In this document: positions 36,083-43,671 of the stretch, piece after piece
Numbering within the stretch: the first letter of the stretch is position 1
Layout: each line of letters starts with the position of its first letter
Assembly (NCBI RefSeq): GCF_011043555.1
Contig: NZ_JAAKGS010000006.1
Location: 1-64,000, forward strand
Origin: Sphingobacterium sp. SGR-19
GTDB taxonomy: Bacteria; Bacteroidota; Bacteroidia; Sphingobacteriales; Sphingobacteriaceae
Direction: 5' to 3'
Length of the DNA stretch: 64,000 nucleotides
Notes under the pieces: generated by a model
Seen by the model: the letters and a program-made list of their open reading frames with translations, nothing else
Told to the model about the DNA's origin: nothing
Database searches by the model: none
Translations under genes and position numbers: made by a program

Positions 36083-37108
36083 TTGAAAGAATTGTTAGAT
36101 TCCCAAACACGCAGCCCAAATTTGCAGCAACGGCTAAAGTACATGCAGCTCGTAGATTATATCATGGCACAGATAGCGCAAAACGAATTAGCCATTAACG
36201 ACCGGCTACCTTCACTCAATCAATTGACCGCAGCTTTACGTATCAGCAAGGAAACAGCGTTGAAAGGTTTACAATATCTTTCCGAAAAAGGCATTATCGA
36301 GTCTGAATACCGAAAAGGCTATTACGTAAAACGACTAAAGCTTGAACAGCGTTTCCGCATATGTTTGATACTCGACAAAATGAATGTTCTAAGGGATCGG
36401 GTATACCAGGCTTTTTTGGAAACCATAGATGACCAAGCTGAGGTAGATGTTTATTTTCATCACCACAATTTCAAAGTGTTTGAGAAACTTGTTGAAGAGA
36501 ATCTTAACAGTTACACACATTTTGTGGTTGTGACTTTTTTTAAAGAAGACCCTTCCCACGTATTGAATAGCATACCGCCGCATAAACGTATTGTCATTGA
36601 CCATAAAGAGAGTAGCCTTAATGGCACGTATAGCTGTATTTATCAGGATCACCAATCGGACATCGTAGATTCCTTGACAACGTTGTTACCACAATTGGAA
36701 AAATACAAACGTTTAATACTGGTCGCCCCTTTAGAGGCATTTCATGCCAAAGATTTGATTGAGGGATTTGAGGCATTTTCCAAAGAGCATAAGAAAAATC
36801 ACGAGATCATTCATCAGGTCGAATCTGATTCTTTTAAGAAGGGAGATGCTTATATTACCTTTAGCCGATATGATCAGGATGATGTGGACATTATCAAGCT
36901 CTGCCGGGAAAAGAACTGGAAGCTCGGCCAAGACATTGGATTGATTTCGTATAACGACACGGCGGTAAAAGAAGTGCTGGAGGAAGGGATCACGGTTATC
37001 AGCACGGATTTCCGTAAAATGGGCGAAGAAGCCGCAAACGCCATTTTAAACGAAACATCTGTGACTTTACGTGATCCGGCCAAGGTTATTATCAGGAAGT
37101 CTTTGTAA
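36083..37108 (+). CDS. GntR-type regulator with a LacI-like effector domain
   Basis: A 341-residue regulator. Residues about 18-85 are a GntR winged helix: YIMAQIAQNELAINDRLPSL, LTAALRISKETALKGLQYL and GIIESEYRKGYYVKRL. From about 90 on it looks like a periplasmic-binding-protein/LacI sugar-sensing domain, with EEGITVISTDFRKMGEEAANAIL near the end. The start is TTG at 36083; the first in-frame ATG (36146) would cut into the HTH region. It shares a putative operator with the polysaccharide operon, so it is the best candidate for its sugar-responsive regulator. Confidence 0.82.
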   Translation: MKELLDSQTRSPNLQQRLKYMQLVDYIMAQIAQNELAINDRLPSLNQLTAALRISKETALKGLQYLSEKGIIESEYRKGYYVKRLKLEQRFRICLILDKMNVLRDRVYQAFLETIDDQAEVDVYFHHHNFKVFEKLVEENLNSYTHFVVVTFFKEDPSHVLNSIPPHKRIVIDHKESSLNGTYSCIYQDHQSDIVDSLTTLLPQLEKYKRLILVAPLEAFHAKDLIEGFEAFSKEHKKNHEIIHQVESDSFKKGDAYITFSRYDQDDVDIIKLCREKNWKLGQDIGLISYNDTAVKEVLEEGITVISTDFRKMGEEAANAILNETSVTLRDPAKVIIRKSL

Positions 37109-37305
37109 ACTTCAAGCATTGCACCATCCCTCTCTTAACACCTAAGGTCGCATCGCGAATGTTTTACAACTGTACAAAATTATTCTTAGTACAATCCCTA
37201 ATGTAAAACATTGGAAGCGACGAGCTTTTATGGATAAGTGTTTATTTTGGTATCCATGAGCTCACCTCGTTCGGTTTGTTTCTTTTTCGCGGAGAAAAAG
37301 AAAAA
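37109..37305. other. gntR-argC intergenic with an A/T-rich hairpin
   Basis: No gene. TTTCTTTTTC and GAGAAAAAGAAA near 37280-37304 form a hairpin next to the argC stop. It resembles the A/T hairpin near 15344-15366 and may end transcription of argC or of gntR. Confidence 0.4.
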
Positions 37306-38319
37306 TTAGAACCCGATGGGTTTCAAATTAAGCCCGGCCCTTTCATCTAAGCCGAACATCAGATTCATATTCTGGACAGCTTGGCCTGATGCACCCTTCA
37401 ACAAATTGTCTGTCGCATTTAAAATCAGCAGTTGGTTACCGTGTTTTTCCAGATGCATGATGCTCTTGTTGGTATTCACGGCCTGTTTCAAATCAATATT
37501 CGCCTTGCTCACCCACGTAAACGGATGGTTTCCATAATATTCCTCATAAAGGGTATAAGCCTCTTCTTCGGTCAATTCCGAAGTCACGTATATAGCTGAA
37601 AAAATTCCTCTTGGAAAGGCTCCACGTTGGGGGATCATATTGATCCGTTGCATAGCTCGTTTGAGTAAGGATTGATCAGATTTCGGGAGAAAATTCGGTT
37701 GGAGCTGGCTCAACGATTCGGACACTTCTTGCAGATGTTGATGTTCGAACGATTTATAAGCAGAAAGATTCCCGCTGCGCCAAGAGAAATGTGAGGTAGA
37801 CGAAGGCTTTTGCCCAGCGCCCGTAGATCCTGTTGTAGCATTGATATGAATCTGCTCCGGTAACAAGCCTTTAGCCGCTAAAGGAAGCAATGCCAATTGT
37901 AGATTAGTAGCAAAACATCCCGGGTTGGCAATATATTGTGCCGATTTTATCGCTTCCCTGTTGAGTTCGGGCAGACCGTATACAAAATGTCTTTCTTGAT
38001 AGGCTGTATTCGCTTTCAGACGATAGTCTTGTGACAGGTCGATGATTTTTACAGAAGGATCTACTGGATTAGCTTCCAAAAATTTCCGTGCATCGCCATG
38101 TCCTACACAAAGAAAGAGTACATCGATATCCGAGTGAAAATCGGCAGAAAATTCCAACTCGGTATCGCCAAATAAATCGTTGTGGACGGCATAAACTTTA
38201 TTTCCGGCATTGGAAGCCGAATTAGCAAAAACAATCTCCACATCGGGATGATAAATCAAAACACGAAGCAATTCGCCTCCTGTATATCCCGCTGAACCGA
38301 CTATACCTACTCTTATCAT
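37306..38319 (-). CDS. argC: N-acetyl-gamma-glutamyl-phosphate reductase
   Basis: A 337-residue ArgC, which reduces acylglutamyl phosphate to the semialdehyde with NADPH. Signatures: the Rossmann start VGIVGSAGYTGGELLRVL, GLPELNREAIKSAQYIANPGCFATN with the catalytic cysteine near 140, and GSTGAGQKPSSTSHFSWR near 175. Its start overlaps the argG stop by 4 nt (ATGA), so translation is coupled. In Bacteroidota the intermediate may be succinylated and not acetylated; the sequence alone does not decide. Confidence 0.93.
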   Translation of the reverse strand: MIRVGIVGSAGYTGGELLRVLIYHPDVEIVFANSASNAGNKVYAVHNDLFGDTELEFSADFHSDIDVLFLCVGHGDARKFLEANPVDPSVKIIDLSQDYRLKANTAYQERHFVYGLPELNREAIKSAQYIANPGCFATNLQLALLPLAAKGLLPEQIHINATTGSTGAGQKPSSTSHFSWRSGNLSAYKSFEHQHLQEVSESLSQLQPNFLPKSDQSLLKRAMQRINMIPQRGAFPRGIFSAIYVTSELTEEEAYTLYEEYYGNHPFTWVSKANIDLKQAVNTNKSIMHLEKHGNQLLILNATDNLLKGASGQAVQNMNLMFGLDERAGLNLKPIGF

Positions 38320-39509
38320 TCCGCTCCCCCACTATTAACTTTGTGCCAGATGATGGTTTGGTTGCCGAATATTTTAGCAAAACCTTTTACATCATCGCCC
38401 GTATATCCTTCGTTCATTTCACCATAACTACCAAATTTCGTGGACATCAAGTCGTGCTCGGACTCGATACCTACAACGATAAACCGATAGGGATGTAATT
38501 CGACAATAACCCGCCCGGTCACCGTTTCTTGTGAAGAACGCAGGAAGGCCTCCATATCCCGCATAACCGGGTCATGCATTTGTCCTTCGTGCATATAGTT
38601 ACCATAGAACCCCGAGATCTGGTCTTTCCAGGACAACTGCCACTTAGTGAGCGTATGCTTTTCCAGTGTATGGTGGGCTTTGATAAGAATAAGCGGCCCG
38701 GCTGCCTCAAAACCAACGCGTCCTTTGATACCGATAATCGTATCTCCTACGTGTATATCGCGCCCGATACCATACGGCTGGGCTAGATCTTGTAGTTGCT
38801 GAATAACTTTAACCGCGCCGATCGGCTCGCCATTCAGCGCAACAGGCTCTCCTTTAATGAAGTCTATCGTCACAGTCTGTGGTTCGGATGACGTCACCGG
38901 CGTAGGCCACGCCGCTTCCGGAAGATATTTATTCGAGGTCAAGGTTTCTGCTCCGCCAACGGAGGTACCCCATAACCCTTTGTTGATGGAGTACTTCGCT
39001 TTTTCCGCATTAATCTCTACGCCATGCTTAGCTAAATAAGCTATTTCTTCCTCCCGGGATAATTTGAGATCCCGAATCGGTGTGATAATCTCTACACCAG
39101 GGATTAGGGTATTAAAGATCATGTCAAAACGAACCTGATCATTCCCTGCTCCCGTAGAACCGTGTGCTACACAACCTGCACCGATTTTTTTTGCATAATT
39201 GGCAATTGCGGTCGCTTGACAAACACGTTCCGCCGATACCGAAAGTGGATAGGTAGCATTTTTTAATACATTCCCAAAAATGAGATATTTTATAGTATCA
39301 CGATAGTAGTTTGCTGTCTCATCGATCGCGCTATGGGATTTTACGCCCAAGGCGTAAGCACGCTCTTCTATAGCTTTCAATTCGTCATCCGAGAACCCTC
39401 CAGTGTTGACGACTACGGAATGTACTTCCAGTCCTAAATCTTTTGTTAAATAGATACAACAAAAGGACGTATCTAAACCACCACTAAACGCTAATACTAC
39501 TTTTTTCAT
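38316..39509 (-). CDS. argG: argininosuccinate synthase
   Basis: A 397-residue ArgG that joins citrulline and aspartate using ATP. The PP-loop is VLAFSGGLDTSFCCIYL near residue 4. Other marks are AHGSTGAGNDQVRFD near 114, SINKGLWGTSVGGAETL near 170, and RDIHVGDTIIGIKGRVGFEAA near 255. It lies between the GNAT gene (155 nt upstream) and argC (4-nt overlap). Confidence 0.95.
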   Translation of the reverse strand: MKKVVLAFSGGLDTSFCCIYLTKDLGLEVHSVVVNTGGFSDDELKAIEERAYALGVKSHSAIDETANYYRDTIKYLIFGNVLKNATYPLSVSAERVCQATAIANYAKKIGAGCVAHGSTGAGNDQVRFDMIFNTLIPGVEIITPIRDLKLSREEEIAYLAKHGVEINAEKAKYSINKGLWGTSVGGAETLTSNKYLPEAAWPTPVTSSEPQTVTIDFIKGEPVALNGEPIGAVKVIQQLQDLAQPYGIGRDIHVGDTIIGIKGRVGFEAAGPLILIKAHHTLEKHTLTKWQLSWKDQISGFYGNYMHEGQMHDPVMRDMEAFLRSSQETVTGRVIVELHPYRFIVVGIESEHDLMSTKFGSYGEMNEGYTGDDVKGFAKIFGNQTIIWHKVNSGGAE

Positions 39510-39664
39510 TAGATTAAATTGTTTTTATTCAATACTCATCACGCAATGAGGTCAAACCTAAATAAATACATTTTTATATGCAATTATAATTGCGCACAAT
39601 ATAAAAAGAATTTATTTCGCTCTCCTCAGCCATCCTGCACTAATTTATAGAGGAAATATAGTCA

Positions 39665-40381
39665 TTATATATTTTTTGCGAGACCCGTACCCACAGGAAA
39701 CACCGCAGCAACAATCTTCTTGGACGATTTCCACAATTTTGCCTCAATACGTTTCAAAAGTGATTGTTTCTTCACAATACGATCTAAACGTTCTTTCGCT
39801 TCAGCACGACGTTGAATTTTCTCCTTGAGTTCGCGTTCCTTTTCAATGGGGTCCCAAAGCATTGCTGTACACATGCAATTCTTACGTTCCTTGCTCACCA
39901 AAATATCAAAGTTCACACAGGACTGGCAACCTTTCCAAAATTCTTCGTCTTGGGTCAGTTCACCATAGGTTACCGGTTCATAGCCAAGGTCTGAATTTAT
40001 TTTCATAACAGCCAAACCCGTAGTTAACCCAAAAATTTTCGCTTTGGGATATTTTTCACGTGAAAGATCAAAAACACGCTTTTTGATCGCTTTGGCCAAC
40101 CCTACTTTTCTAAACTCCGGGCTTACAATCAAGCCGGAATTGGCTACATAGTCGCCATGGCTCCAGGTTTCAATATAACAAAACCCCGCCCATCTTCCAT
40201 CCTTGTGTAGAGCAATAACCGCCTTACCCTCTTCCATTTTTCGGGCAATATACTCGGGTTTACGACGAGCAATACCCGTCCCGCGCGCTTTTGCGGACTC
40301 AAACATTTCGTCGCAAATCGCTTCTGCATATGCTATATGTGCAGAGGTGGCTGGAATAAGGGAAAAATCTGAAAGTGTCAT
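39665..40381 (-). CDS. GNAT acyltransferase of the arginine operon
   Basis: A 238-residue protein. Residues about 5-150 are a GNAT fold, with GRWAGFCYIETW and LIVSPEFRKVGLAKAIKKRVFDL (acyl-CoA loop). The C-terminal third has four cysteines in pairs (CQSC, then CMC about 20 residues later), a possible metal site, followed by a long charged helix. As first gene of the operon with argG and argC it is a good candidate for the N-acylglutamate synthase that Bacteroidota use in place of classical ArgA. This is inferred from context. Confidence 0.75.
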   Translation of the reverse strand: MTLSDFSLIPATSAHIAYAEAICDEMFESAKARGTGIARRKPEYIARKMEEGKAVIALHKDGRWAGFCYIETWSHGDYVANSGLIVSPEFRKVGLAKAIKKRVFDLSREKYPKAKIFGLTTGLAVMKINSDLGYEPVTYGELTQDEEFWKGCQSCVNFDILVSKERKNCMCTAMLWDPIEKERELKEKIQRRAEAKERLDRIVKKQSLLKRIEAKLWKSSKKIVAAVFPVGTGLAKNI

Positions 40382-40497
40382 CGAAGATGTCGACCTAAAT
40401 AATTACACGTAATGTGCTCCAATAAATTCTGTTAATTAACTGTTGAAGAATCACCGAGCCGCGTGATTACTCCTAATGGAATAGCCTGCCTCCAAAA

Positions 40498-40632
40498 TCA
40501 AGCTCGAGGCAGAATAGGTCGTCGGAATCGCAACGTAGGAGAGTTGAAGCCCTTCAAAACATACAATACATCCTTCACAAACTTCTTGGGAAGCTGTGTT
40601 GAAACGAATGTATGTATTTCCAAGCTGTTCAT
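40498..40632 (-). CDS. putative arginine-rich leader peptide of the arginine operon
   Basis: A 44-codon frame starting with ATG (40632-40630) and ending with TGA (40500-40498), about 23 nt after the predicted transcript start and 116 nt before the GNAT gene. Its tail LRFRRPILPRA holds four arginines in the last 11 residues, all CGA codons. The segment CTGCCTC (40512-40506), which reaches into the last CGA, pairs with GAGGCAG (40492-40486) just after the stop. This fits a ribosome-stalling leader that senses charged arginine tRNA. A second hairpin follows at 40468-40449. No U-run follows the hairpins, so the mechanism may be translational or Rho-linked. Inference, not proven. Confidence 0.6.
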   Translation of the reverse strand: MNSLEIHTFVSTQLPKKFVKDVLYVLKGFNSPTLRFRRPILPRA

Positions 40633-40660
40633 TTGTATACTTATTGACTATTAACGATTA

Positions 40661-40694
40661 CAAAAGTAAAAAATTATTTTTTTCTTTTATGCAA
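40661..40694 (-). promoter_or_regulatory. promoter of the arginine operon
   Basis: On the minus strand TTG (40694-40692), 23-nt spacer and TACTTTTG (40668-40661). The transcript start near 40655 gives a leader of about 270 nt before the GNAT gene. Confidence 0.55.
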
Positions 40695-40822
40695 TAGCTG
40701 CTTAGTTTTTTTATCAAAAAAATATTTATGGCGCTTCCTTCTCGCCAATCTATTAATTAGACCTCTTTTTTGATGAAAGGTTTAAAAGGAATGGCCAGAC
40801 TTTAATATCACTATTTATTTCG

Positions 40823-40830
40823 TACTTTTG
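40823..40830 (+). promoter_or_regulatory. -7 promoter box of the 82-residue membrane protein gene
   Basis: TACTTTTG, with the start codon 24 nt later. Confidence 0.5.
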
Positions 40831-40853
40831 TATTGGTTTAAATTCTCCAAAAA

Positions 40854-41102
40854 ATGGTTGGTCCAAGTATTATATTCTATATCTTTTTCGCGGTTCCTTA
40901 TATCTTCTTGATGTATTGGCTAGTCAAACAGGACAAAAAGAAATACGCGTGGGGACTGGCTATAGTGACTATTATTGCGATAGTCGGTATTATTGTATCC
41001 CAAAAAGCCAGCAAGGTAGCCATTCAAAATTATAAACAGCACCAGATTGATGCCCGCGAGATTGAAAGGGAAAATCAACAGGACTCATTAAATAACCAGT
41101 AG
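40854..41102 (+). CDS. small membrane protein, two helices
   Basis: An 82-residue protein I do not recognise. Two membrane segments (about 5-24 and 33-51) are followed by a charged, glutamine-rich tail that should face the cytosol. The ATG at 40854 is 24 nt after a TAnnTTTG box. It stands alone between the arginine operon promoter and a repeat-bearing spacer. Confidence 0.65.
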   Translation: MVGPSIIFYIFFAVPYIFLMYWLVKQDKKKYAWGLAIVTIIAIVGIIVSQKASKVAIQNYKQHQIDAREIERENQQDSLNNQ

Positions 41103-41180
41103 GGCACAGTCTTCTAAAAATAGAATTAGTTACTTATAGTTCATCCGAGTGACCTGCTTGTATATTCCTTTTCGATTTAT

Positions 41181-41248
41181 AGGGGGTTAATAGGGGGTTA
41201 GTAGGGGTATAATAGGGGTTTAATATAGATATTACCCCTATTAACCCC
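41181..41248. repeat. four 11-bp G-tract repeats with an inverted C-tract copy
   Basis: Head-to-tail units AGGGGGTTAAT (41181-41191), AGGGGGTTAGT (41192-41202), AGGGGTATAAT (41203-41213) and AGGGGTTTAAT (41214-41224). Then ACCCCTATTAACCCC (about 41234-41248) is the reverse complement of GGGGTTAATAGGGG with one more base. The rest of the 306-nt spacer (41103-41408) shows nothing else. Confidence 0.75.
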
Positions 41249-41408
41249 TTCTAATTTCCCTGTAAACTTTCACTTAAGGGATAACCTGTATATATCGAGA
41301 CCAAAAGGAGTTTGATAAAATATATACGACAAATATTTTCAAAATTTGTTGGCATATAGAAAAGGGACAGCTATATATAGCTATTATATAAGTGTTATGG
41401 ATGCGTAT

Positions 41409-43559
41409 TTATTCCTTAATCCCTTCCAGTTTAAATAGAAAGGCATAATTCAGTGCGACATCTTTCAGATAATCGAACCGGCCAGAAGCCCCTCCGTGTC
41501 CATATTCCATATCCGTCTTGAATAAAACAACCTGATCATCTTTCTTTACTTCACGTAGCTTTGCTACCCATTTTGCGGGTTCGAAATATTGCACCTGGCT
41601 ATCATGAAGCCCGGTAGTAACCAATAGGTTCGGATATTCCTTTGCTTCAATATTTTCATACGGTGAGTACGATTTCATATATTCATACGCAGCCTTATCA
41701 TTCGGGTTCCCCCATTCATCATATTCATTCGTTGTCAATGGAATAGTCTCATCCAACATAGTATTGACCACATCCACGAAGGGAACCTGTGCTATAACAC
41801 CGTTCCATAACTCGGGCGCCATGTTGATAACAGTCCCCATTAATAAACCGCCGGCACTACCGCCTTGCGCATACAGATGCTCGGAACTGGTCAGTTTTCC
41901 TGAAATCAGATATTTGGCGCAATCGATAAAATCCGTGAACGTATTTTTCTTATTCATCATTTTACCATCGTCATACCATTGCCGCCCCATCTCCTCTCCA
42001 CCACGGATATGCGCAATAGCATAAGCAAAACCTCGATCCAGAAGGCTTAATCTAGATGAATTAAAAACGGGGTCCATCGACATCCCATACGAGCCGTATC
42101 CATAAAGCAGCAAGGGCGATTTCCCGTTTTTAGAAAAGCCTTTTTTGTAGACTAGCGAGATAGGAATCTGGGTGCCATCAGCTGCTATAGCAGACAAGCG
42201 TTCTGTTATATAGTTCTCTGCATCGTATCCACCGACAACCTCCTGCTGTTTCTTGAGGGTTCTCTCCTTGGTATTCATGTTATAATCATATGTCGAAGAT
42301 GGGGTCACCAGCGAAGTATAGCCATAACGTACCATATCGGTATCATATTCGACATTCGTGCTTGGATACACGGTATAGGCGGCCTCTCCAAAATTCAGAT
42401 AATGCTGCGTTCCGTCCCTTAAAGATCGTATCGCCATTTGTGTCAAGCCATTCTTGCGTTCTGAAATCACAATATAATCCTTAAATTCATCAATATCCGA
42501 AACGAGCACATCATCTCGGTGAGGAATAAATTCTTTCCAATGTTCTTTGGTCGTCTTATCCAACGGGCATTCCATCACCTTGAAGTTTTTTGCTCCGTCA
42601 TTGGTCAAGATCAGAAACTTGTCTGCCAATGCCGTAACGGAATACAAAACCTCTTTCGTTCGAGGTTGGAAGACCTTAAAGGTACCATTCGGTTGATCAG
42701 CATCCAATATGTAAACTTCGGACGATAGTGTCCCACCCGAATAGATCATGATATGTTTTCCGTTTTTAGATTTTCCTACGCCAATATAGTTCGTATTATC
42801 TTTCTCCTCGTAGACGGCAACGTCTCCAGTCGTCCCTAAGCCTAATGTATAGCGACGGATTTTCTCGCTCAGCAAGGTAGCCGGATTTTTGGCCGTGTAG
42901 AATAACGTTTTATTATCGTTTCCCCAAATAGCATTACCCGTTGTACGATCGATCTTGTCCATTAATAATGCGCCGGTTTCGAGATTCTTCACATAAATCG
43001 TATACTCTCTTCGAGATATCGTATCTACCCCGAAGGAAAGCAATTTATTATCCGGGCTTACCGAAAAGCCACCCGCAGCGTAGTAGGCGTATCCTTCTGC
43101 CATGTCGTCCACATCGAGTAATATCTCTTCTGGCGCATCCAGACTCCCCTTCTTCCGACAGAATTTATAATATTGTTTGCCTTCTTCTGTACGCCTGTAA
43201 TAATAATAGCCATTTTTAAAATAGGGAACGGACTCATCTTTCTCCTTTATTCGCCCCTTCATTTCGTTAAAAAGCTTTTCCTGCAGCTTTTCGGTATCTT
43301 TCATCATCGCTGCGGTATAGTTATTTTCCGCTTCCAGATAAGCAATCACCTCAGCAGAATCCGGACCTTTCTTAAAATAGTCGTTCATCCAATAGTAGTT
43401 GTCCACTACCGTGTCACCGTGAATGGTACGCTCATATACCTTTTTCTCTGCAACGGGGGGAGTAACACCCGGCCAAGTTGCGATCTTTTTTGTCGTGTTA
43501 TCAGAACAGGATATTGCCATAGCCCCAATAATAATCATATAGTTCCAGTTTTTATGCAT
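41409..43559 (-). CDS. prolyl oligopeptidase family peptidase (S9A, oligopeptidase B-like), lipoprotein
   Basis: A 716-residue enzyme. The N-terminus has a lipobox (AISC), so it is anchored in the envelope. A seven-bladed propeller region (about 80-430) precedes the alpha/beta hydrolase domain. The catalytic triad is S568 in GGSAGG, D653 in LHDSQV and H688 in EYGHGGASG. YGSYGMSMDPVFN and AIAHIRGGEEMGRQWYDDG are typical of oligopeptidase B and PtrB. It likely cuts short peptides outside the cytoplasm. It is divergent from the S8 peptidase gene. Confidence 0.88.
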   Translation of the reverse strand: MHKNWNYMIIIGAMAISCSDNTTKKIATWPGVTPPVAEKKVYERTIHGDTVVDNYYWMNDYFKKGPDSAEVIAYLEAENNYTAAMMKDTEKLQEKLFNEMKGRIKEKDESVPYFKNGYYYYRRTEEGKQYYKFCRKKGSLDAPEEILLDVDDMAEGYAYYAAGGFSVSPDNKLLSFGVDTISRREYTIYVKNLETGALLMDKIDRTTGNAIWGNDNKTLFYTAKNPATLLSEKIRRYTLGLGTTGDVAVYEEKDNTNYIGVGKSKNGKHIMIYSGGTLSSEVYILDADQPNGTFKVFQPRTKEVLYSVTALADKFLILTNDGAKNFKVMECPLDKTTKEHWKEFIPHRDDVLVSDIDEFKDYIVISERKNGLTQMAIRSLRDGTQHYLNFGEAAYTVYPSTNVEYDTDMVRYGYTSLVTPSSTYDYNMNTKERTLKKQQEVVGGYDAENYITERLSAIAADGTQIPISLVYKKGFSKNGKSPLLLYGYGSYGMSMDPVFNSSRLSLLDRGFAYAIAHIRGGEEMGRQWYDDGKMMNKKNTFTDFIDCAKYLISGKLTSSEHLYAQGGSAGGLLMGTVINMAPELWNGVIAQVPFVDVVNTMLDETIPLTTNEYDEWGNPNDKAAYEYMKSYSPYENIEAKEYPNLLVTTGLHDSQVQYFEPAKWVAKLREVKKDDQVVLFKTDMEYGHGGASGRFDYLKDVALNYAFLFKLEGIKE

Positions 43560-43641
43560 CGTAAGCGAGTTTAGCGATAAAGTTAATGTAAAAAGAATAG
43601 TGATTTATGTTTTTTTAACAACATCAACCCCGGAGTTACGT

Positions 43642-43649
43642 TATATTTG
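43642..43649 (+). promoter_or_regulatory. -7 promoter box of the S8 peptidase gene
   Basis: TATATTTG, 23 nt before the start codon. No clear -33 TTTG at the right distance. Confidence 0.5.
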
Positions 43650-43671
43650 TTTCTTGACGAAATAGAAATAT

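Noticed and set aside
33543..37108. Integrated mobile element or genomic island
   Set aside because: There is no integrase, transposase, relaxase or attachment repeat in reach; only an HTH gene and rearrangement traces.
40463..40654. A 63-codon plus-strand frame in the arginine leader
   Set aside because: It is the antisense of the proposed leader peptide and has no promoter in its direction.
40382..40853. ArgR-type operator in the arginine leader
   Set aside because: No convincing palindromic ARG box; the palindrome TTAATTAA and the ATTAC/GTAAT hairpin are too short to support it.
41181..41248. CRISPR array
   Set aside because: Units are 11 bp without spacers; no Cas genes.
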